NCBI GenBank assembly: GCA_016716185.1
Contig: JADJWV010000002.1
Location: 1,712,501 to 1,776,500, forward strand
Length of the DNA: 64,000 nt
Direction of reading: 5' to 3'
Source of the DNA: Saprospiraceae bacterium
GTDB lineage: Bacteria > Bacteroidota > Bacteroidia > Chitinophagales > Saprospiraceae
Shown here: piece after piece, positions 61,153 to 64,000 of the stretch
How positions within the stretch are numbered: position 1 is the first letter of the stretch
Layout: each line of letters opens with the position of its first letter
Made by a program: the position numbers and the translations under genes
The notes under the pieces: model-generated
Told to the model about the DNA's origin: nothing
The model's database searches: none
What the model saw: the letters and a program-made list of their open reading frames with translations, nothing else

Positions 61153-62854
61153 ATTCGCGGGGAGTAGCCTGAATCAGACTTTTTGTATATGGATGTTTTG
61201 GATTTTCAATGAGTTCGCTGCTTGGACCTTCTTCGACAATTTTACCATTTTCCAAAACTATGATGCGGTCTGCTAAAAAATGCACAACAGCAAGATCGTG
61301 GCTTATGAACAAATAACTCAAGCCAAAATTTTCCTGCAACTCTTTAAACAGGTTTAGTATTTGAGCCTGAACAGAAACGTCCAAAGCCGAAACCGGTTCA
61401 TCGCATACAAGAAGCTTTGGCTCGACACCAAGTGCACGGGCTATGCATATCCTTTGTCTTTGTCCGCCAGAAAATTGATGTGGGTATCTGTGGTAATGCT
61501 CTTCAGACAAACCAACTGTTTGAAGTAACTCGAGGACTCTGTTTTTTCGCTGCTGCGCACTGTTATATAGGCCATGGATTTCCAAAGGTTCCAAAATGGC
61601 GTCGCCAATTTTTTGTCTGGGATTTAATGCAGAATATGGATCCTGAAAAATCATTTGAATGTCCTTTCTCAATGCATGTAGACGCTTACCTTCGAGTTTT
61701 AAAAGATCAGTGGAGTTATAGAGGATTTCTCCAGATTCAGGATGGAGTAATCTGACGATTGAACGTCCAATGGAAGTTTTACCACTACCGGATTCTCCCA
61801 CAAGTCCCAGACTTTCGCCTTGTTTGATTTGAAAACTTACATCGTTGACTGCCCGGTGGCCTTGTTTTTTTCTAAAAAAGAAACCCGTATCCGAATGGTA
61901 GTAAATCGATAAATTTTGAATAGCCAACAAATTGGGTGTTGATGCTAAACTTTGGGCTTTTTCCTCTATTTCCAACGGAGAATATTGGCTGCTTTGGTCA
62001 TGGCTTTCGTCAGCATTTTCTTCAAAATCAAATAAAGTATTTAACTTTTTTAATTTTTTATATAAAGGGGGTCTGCAATGGATGAGTCCCTTGGTATAAG
62101 GATGATTCGCATGAGCAAACAGAGTCTCTGTGTCGCCTGATTCCACAATTTCACCATTTCTCATAACGTAAATGTGCTGACACAATTCCCTAACGAGACC
62201 AAGATCGTGGCTGATAAAAAGAATTGAACTGCCCAATTCCGAGTGAATACTTTTGAACAACTCCAAAACTTTCTTTTGCATGTTCACATCAAGCGCCGTA
62301 GTGGGTTCATCGGCAATGATCAATCTGGGTTTGTTGATCATGGCTAAAGCAATTAAAACGCGCTGTATTTGTCCGCCGGACAGCTCAAACGGATATGAAT
62401 TATATACCCGTGCAGGATCTGTTAATCCAACTTTTTCAAAACCGTCGTAAATACGGTCCTTTATTTCCGACTTGCTAAGATTATTGTGATGAGCTTTGAT
62501 GACTTCAGTTACCTGAAACCCACATTTGAGAACAGGATTCATGGCGGCCATAGCTTCCTGAAATACCATTGATATTTTGTTCCCGCGAATTTGTCTTAGG
62601 GGTTCATTCTCCAGTTTCAAAAGATCGACCTCTGTATTTTCTTCCCGATACACGATAGATCCTGATTTGATTCGTGCATGCGCGTCGAGCAACCTGAGAA
62701 TGCTATAAGCCGTTATTGTCTTTCCGGAACCACTTTCACCTACCAGTCCGCAAATTTTTGCATTGGGGATCTTTAAATCAATGCCTTTGAGTACGTCCTG
62801 GTCGCCGGATTCTGTAAAACCTATGCGCAATCCGGTAATTTCCAAGAGGTTCAT
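61127..62854 (-). CDS. Fused peptide-type ABC ATPase (DppD-DppF in one protein)
   Basis: 575 residues with two complete ABC ATPase domains. First: GLVGESGSGKTITAYS, LSGGQIQRV, LIIADEPTTALDV and an OppD-type C-terminal NHPYTKGLIHCRP. Second: GLVGESGSGKTSIGRS, FSGGQRQRICIARALGVEPKLLVCDEPVSALDV and NPKHPYTKSLIQATP. This YejF/GsiA-like fusion powers oligopeptide or related uptake. No permease is alongside; a family-5 binding lipoprotein is at 10498-12144 but too far to assign as its partner. Confidence 0.93.
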   Translation of the reverse strand: MNLLEITGLRIGFTESGDQDVLKGIDLKIPNAKICGLVGESGSGKTITAYSILRLLDAHARIKSGSIVYREENTEVDLLKLENEPLRQIRGNKISMVFQEAMAAMNPVLKCGFQVTEVIKAHHNNLSKSEIKDRIYDGFEKVGLTDPARVYNSYPFELSGGQIQRVLIALAMINKPRLIIADEPTTALDVNMQKKVLELFKSIHSELGSSILFISHDLGLVRELCQHIYVMRNGEIVESGDTETLFAHANHPYTKGLIHCRPPLYKKLKKLNTLFDFEENADESHDQSSQYSPLEIEEKAQSLASTPNLLAIQNLSIYYHSDTGFFFRKKQGHRAVNDVSFQIKQGESLGLVGESGSGKTSIGRSIVRLLHPESGEILYNSTDLLKLEGKRLHALRKDIQMIFQDPYSALNPRQKIGDAILEPLEIHGLYNSAQQRKNRVLELLQTVGLSEEHYHRYPHQFSGGQRQRICIARALGVEPKLLVCDEPVSALDVSVQAQILNLFKELQENFGLSYLFISHDLAVVHFLADRIIVLENGKIVEEGPSSELIENPKHPYTKSLIQATPREFSDGVRSH

Positions 62855-62906
62855 GCCGCAAAGTAATTAAAAGTTAAGCTTTAAATATGAAAAACTTAAT
62901 GTTGGC

Positions 62907-62914
62907 TACTTTTG
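62907..62914 (+). promoter_or_regulatory. -7 box upstream of the AsmA-like gene
   Basis: TACTTTTG fits TAnnTTTG, 26 bases before the ATG at 62941. No well-spaced TTTG. Confidence 0.4.
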
Positions 62915-62940
62915 TTGACAATTGATCACATGTAAGACTT

Positions 62941-64000
62941 ATGAGAAAATTCTTTAAAATCGCTGCCATTGCTCTTGTCTTTATTTTTATTCTTTTATGG
63001 AGCCTACCCTACCTCTTTAAAGGCCGTTTGAATGACTTGTTAAGAAAGGAAATCAGTGCTTCCATTACCGGTAAATTTGATTTTAAGGACCTGAATGTTT
63101 CCTTGATCAGAGACTTTCCTCATGTCTCTCTGGCTATGACTGAGCCTGTTTGCACCTCATTTGTAGCGCAGGACACCAGCGAACTTTTTAAAGCAAAGGA
63201 AATTTCACTGAGTGTTGGACTTTTCGAAATATTAACCGGGAAACAACCATTAAGTATTAAAAAATTTGGCATTGATGGGGCCACGATGCTTCTCATCCAA
63301 TATGATTCTGTATTAGCCAATTATCAACTGACACCTCTTGATACGACAGATAAAAGTCAATCATCTGCTATTCAGTTTAAAATTGAAGACTACAGCATTG
63401 AAAACAGCGATATCCGAATAATTGATCATCTTAAAGGACAGGATCTGTTGATCTCAGGATTGAATCATAGTGGCTCATTTGAGCAACTGGAAGACAGACA
63501 GAAATTAAATAATACAACCGATATACAAAGTTTGAGTATCCTGAATAAAAATATACCTGTGCTCAAAGAATTGAAAATTCATGCGGAAAATGATTTAGAA
63601 ATCAGCGAGAACGGCAACAGTTACAGGATGGGTGTTTCGCAACTGCGTCTAAACGATTTATTACTGGAGTATAGCGGAGCTATCCATTTTAGCAACGATT
63701 TAATTGAATTTGAGAATTTTGAAGTTCATTCTCCTTCCACGGCCTTTAAAGAAATTTTTAGCATCCTTCCGAATGCATATACCAGCGATTTCAACAAGGT
63801 GGTTTCATCGGGCAATTTTAGTCTAAATGGGAAACTGAATGGGAGCTATTCAGATTCGAGTCGGGTGTATCCCAACTGGAATGTTGAACTGATAGTTTCG
63901 GACGGATTAATTCAATATCCTGGTAAAAATGTATCACTCAATGAATTTAATCTTAAAGTCAGGTCTGAGAATCAATCCGCTGACATGGTCAATAGTTTTT
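62941..64000 (+). CDS. AsmA-like envelope protein, partial
   Basis: Reads off the right edge; 353 codons visible. N-terminal membrane helix (IAAIALVFIFILLWSLPYLFKGRLNDLLR) followed by the AsmA pattern NDLLRKEISASITGKFDFKDLNVSLIRDFPHVSLAM and long stretches of beta-strand repeats (IKIEDYSIENSDIRI-like). AsmA-type proteins span the envelope and are linked to phospholipid or outer-membrane homeostasis. Residue-level function cannot be judged from a fragment. Confidence 0.83.
   Translation, partial: MRKFFKIAAIALVFIFILLWSLPYLFKGRLNDLLRKEISASITGKFDFKDLNVSLIRDFPHVSLAMTEPVCTSFVAQDTSELFKAKEISLSVGLFEILTGKQPLSIKKFGIDGATMLLIQYDSVLANYQLTPLDTTDKSQSSAIQFKIEDYSIENSDIRIIDHLKGQDLLISGLNHSGSFEQLEDRQKLNNTTDIQSLSILNKNIPVLKELKIHAENDLEISENGNSYRMGVSQLRLNDLLLEYSGAIHFSNDLIEFENFEVHSPSTAFKEIFSILPNAYTSDFNKVVSSGNFSLNGKLNGSYSDSSRVYPNWNVELIVSDGLIQYPGKNVSLNEFNLKVRSENQSADMVNSF

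Noticed and set aside
1..64000. tRNA or rRNA genes, CRISPR arrays, prophage or toxin-antitoxin modules
   Set aside because: None seen on reading; a tRNAscan or repeat search was not possible, so a missed tRNA cannot be excluded.

Overview
The window is ordinary chromosomal sequence of a Bacteroidota member, most likely a Saprospiraceae-type bacterium. That placement is an inference from several seen features: many secreted proteins ending in type IX secretion (T9SS) type A sorting domains, small families typical of the phylum (DUF5522, DUF5683, DUF1801, DUF4249-like), the DUF1800/DUF1501 pair, and promoters of the Bacteroidota form TTTG-N17..21-TAnnTTTG. I saw no rRNA, tRNA, CRISPR array, prophage or intact insertion sequence. 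Both edges cut a gene: an Mpl-type Mur ligase on the left and an AsmA-like protein on the right.

Layout. 1-4.1 kb: mpl (partial), a 55-residue lipoprotein with a strong terminator, then a plus-strand run of mnmD, an unknown protein, a TlpA-like lipoprotein and an SDR oxidoreductase. 4.1-8.7 kb: a decayed T9SS sorting-domain relic, then minus-strand DUF1801, a large beta-propeller T9SS protein, an acyl-CoA thioesterase and lipB. 8.7-12.2 kb: a thioredoxin/dockerin-like/T9SS protein facing an orphan oligopeptide-binding lipoprotein. 12.2-15.2 kb: a compact cluster of metal-dependent hydrolase, parA, parB and DUF5683. 15.2-23.5 kb: SCP2, an M1 peptidase, a CPBP protease, a DUF6580 membrane protein, a DUF5522 microprotein, PduO-type adenosyltransferase with an ABC ATPase, a deoxynucleoside kinase, CorA and a LolC/E-like permease. 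23.6-32.2 kb: tyrS, an alpha-hydroxy-acid oxidase, msrB, rimO, a barrel-like protein, a SpoU methyltransferase, pyrG and a MOSC protein.

32.2-41.7 kb is the main surface-protein island, all on the minus strand: an M4 thermolysin-like peptidase, a 972-residue PPC-like/SprB-like repeat protein, a DUF1501 protein carrying both a Tat-like signal and a T9SS-like tail, and a DUF1800 protein without a signal peptide. 41.8-51.5 kb holds dnaK, a DUF4249-like lipoprotein, panB-mltG, two secreted proteins of unknown function, tilS, a peroxiredoxin-like protein and mdh. 51.5-57.2 kb holds two tandem paralogous M43-like metalloproteases with T9SS tails, overlapping sucC, then xseA-xseB. 57.4-64 kb holds a membrane protein, an AT-rich gap, an LptF/G-family permease, a SPOR protein, fmt, a fused DppD-DppF-type ATPase and the AsmA-like gene.

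Most of the window is housekeeping metabolism and translation interleaved with exported proteins. I found no convincing undescribed defence or mobile system. The points most worth a second look are: a tyrosyl-tRNA synthetase whose HIGH motif reads GIGN, the Tat-plus-T9SS DUF1501 protein next to a signal-less DUF1800 partner, the thioredoxin-dockerin-T9SS hybrid, a perfect 13-bp hairpin inside one protease gene, a T9SS-domain relic, and promoters lying almost on the start codon.
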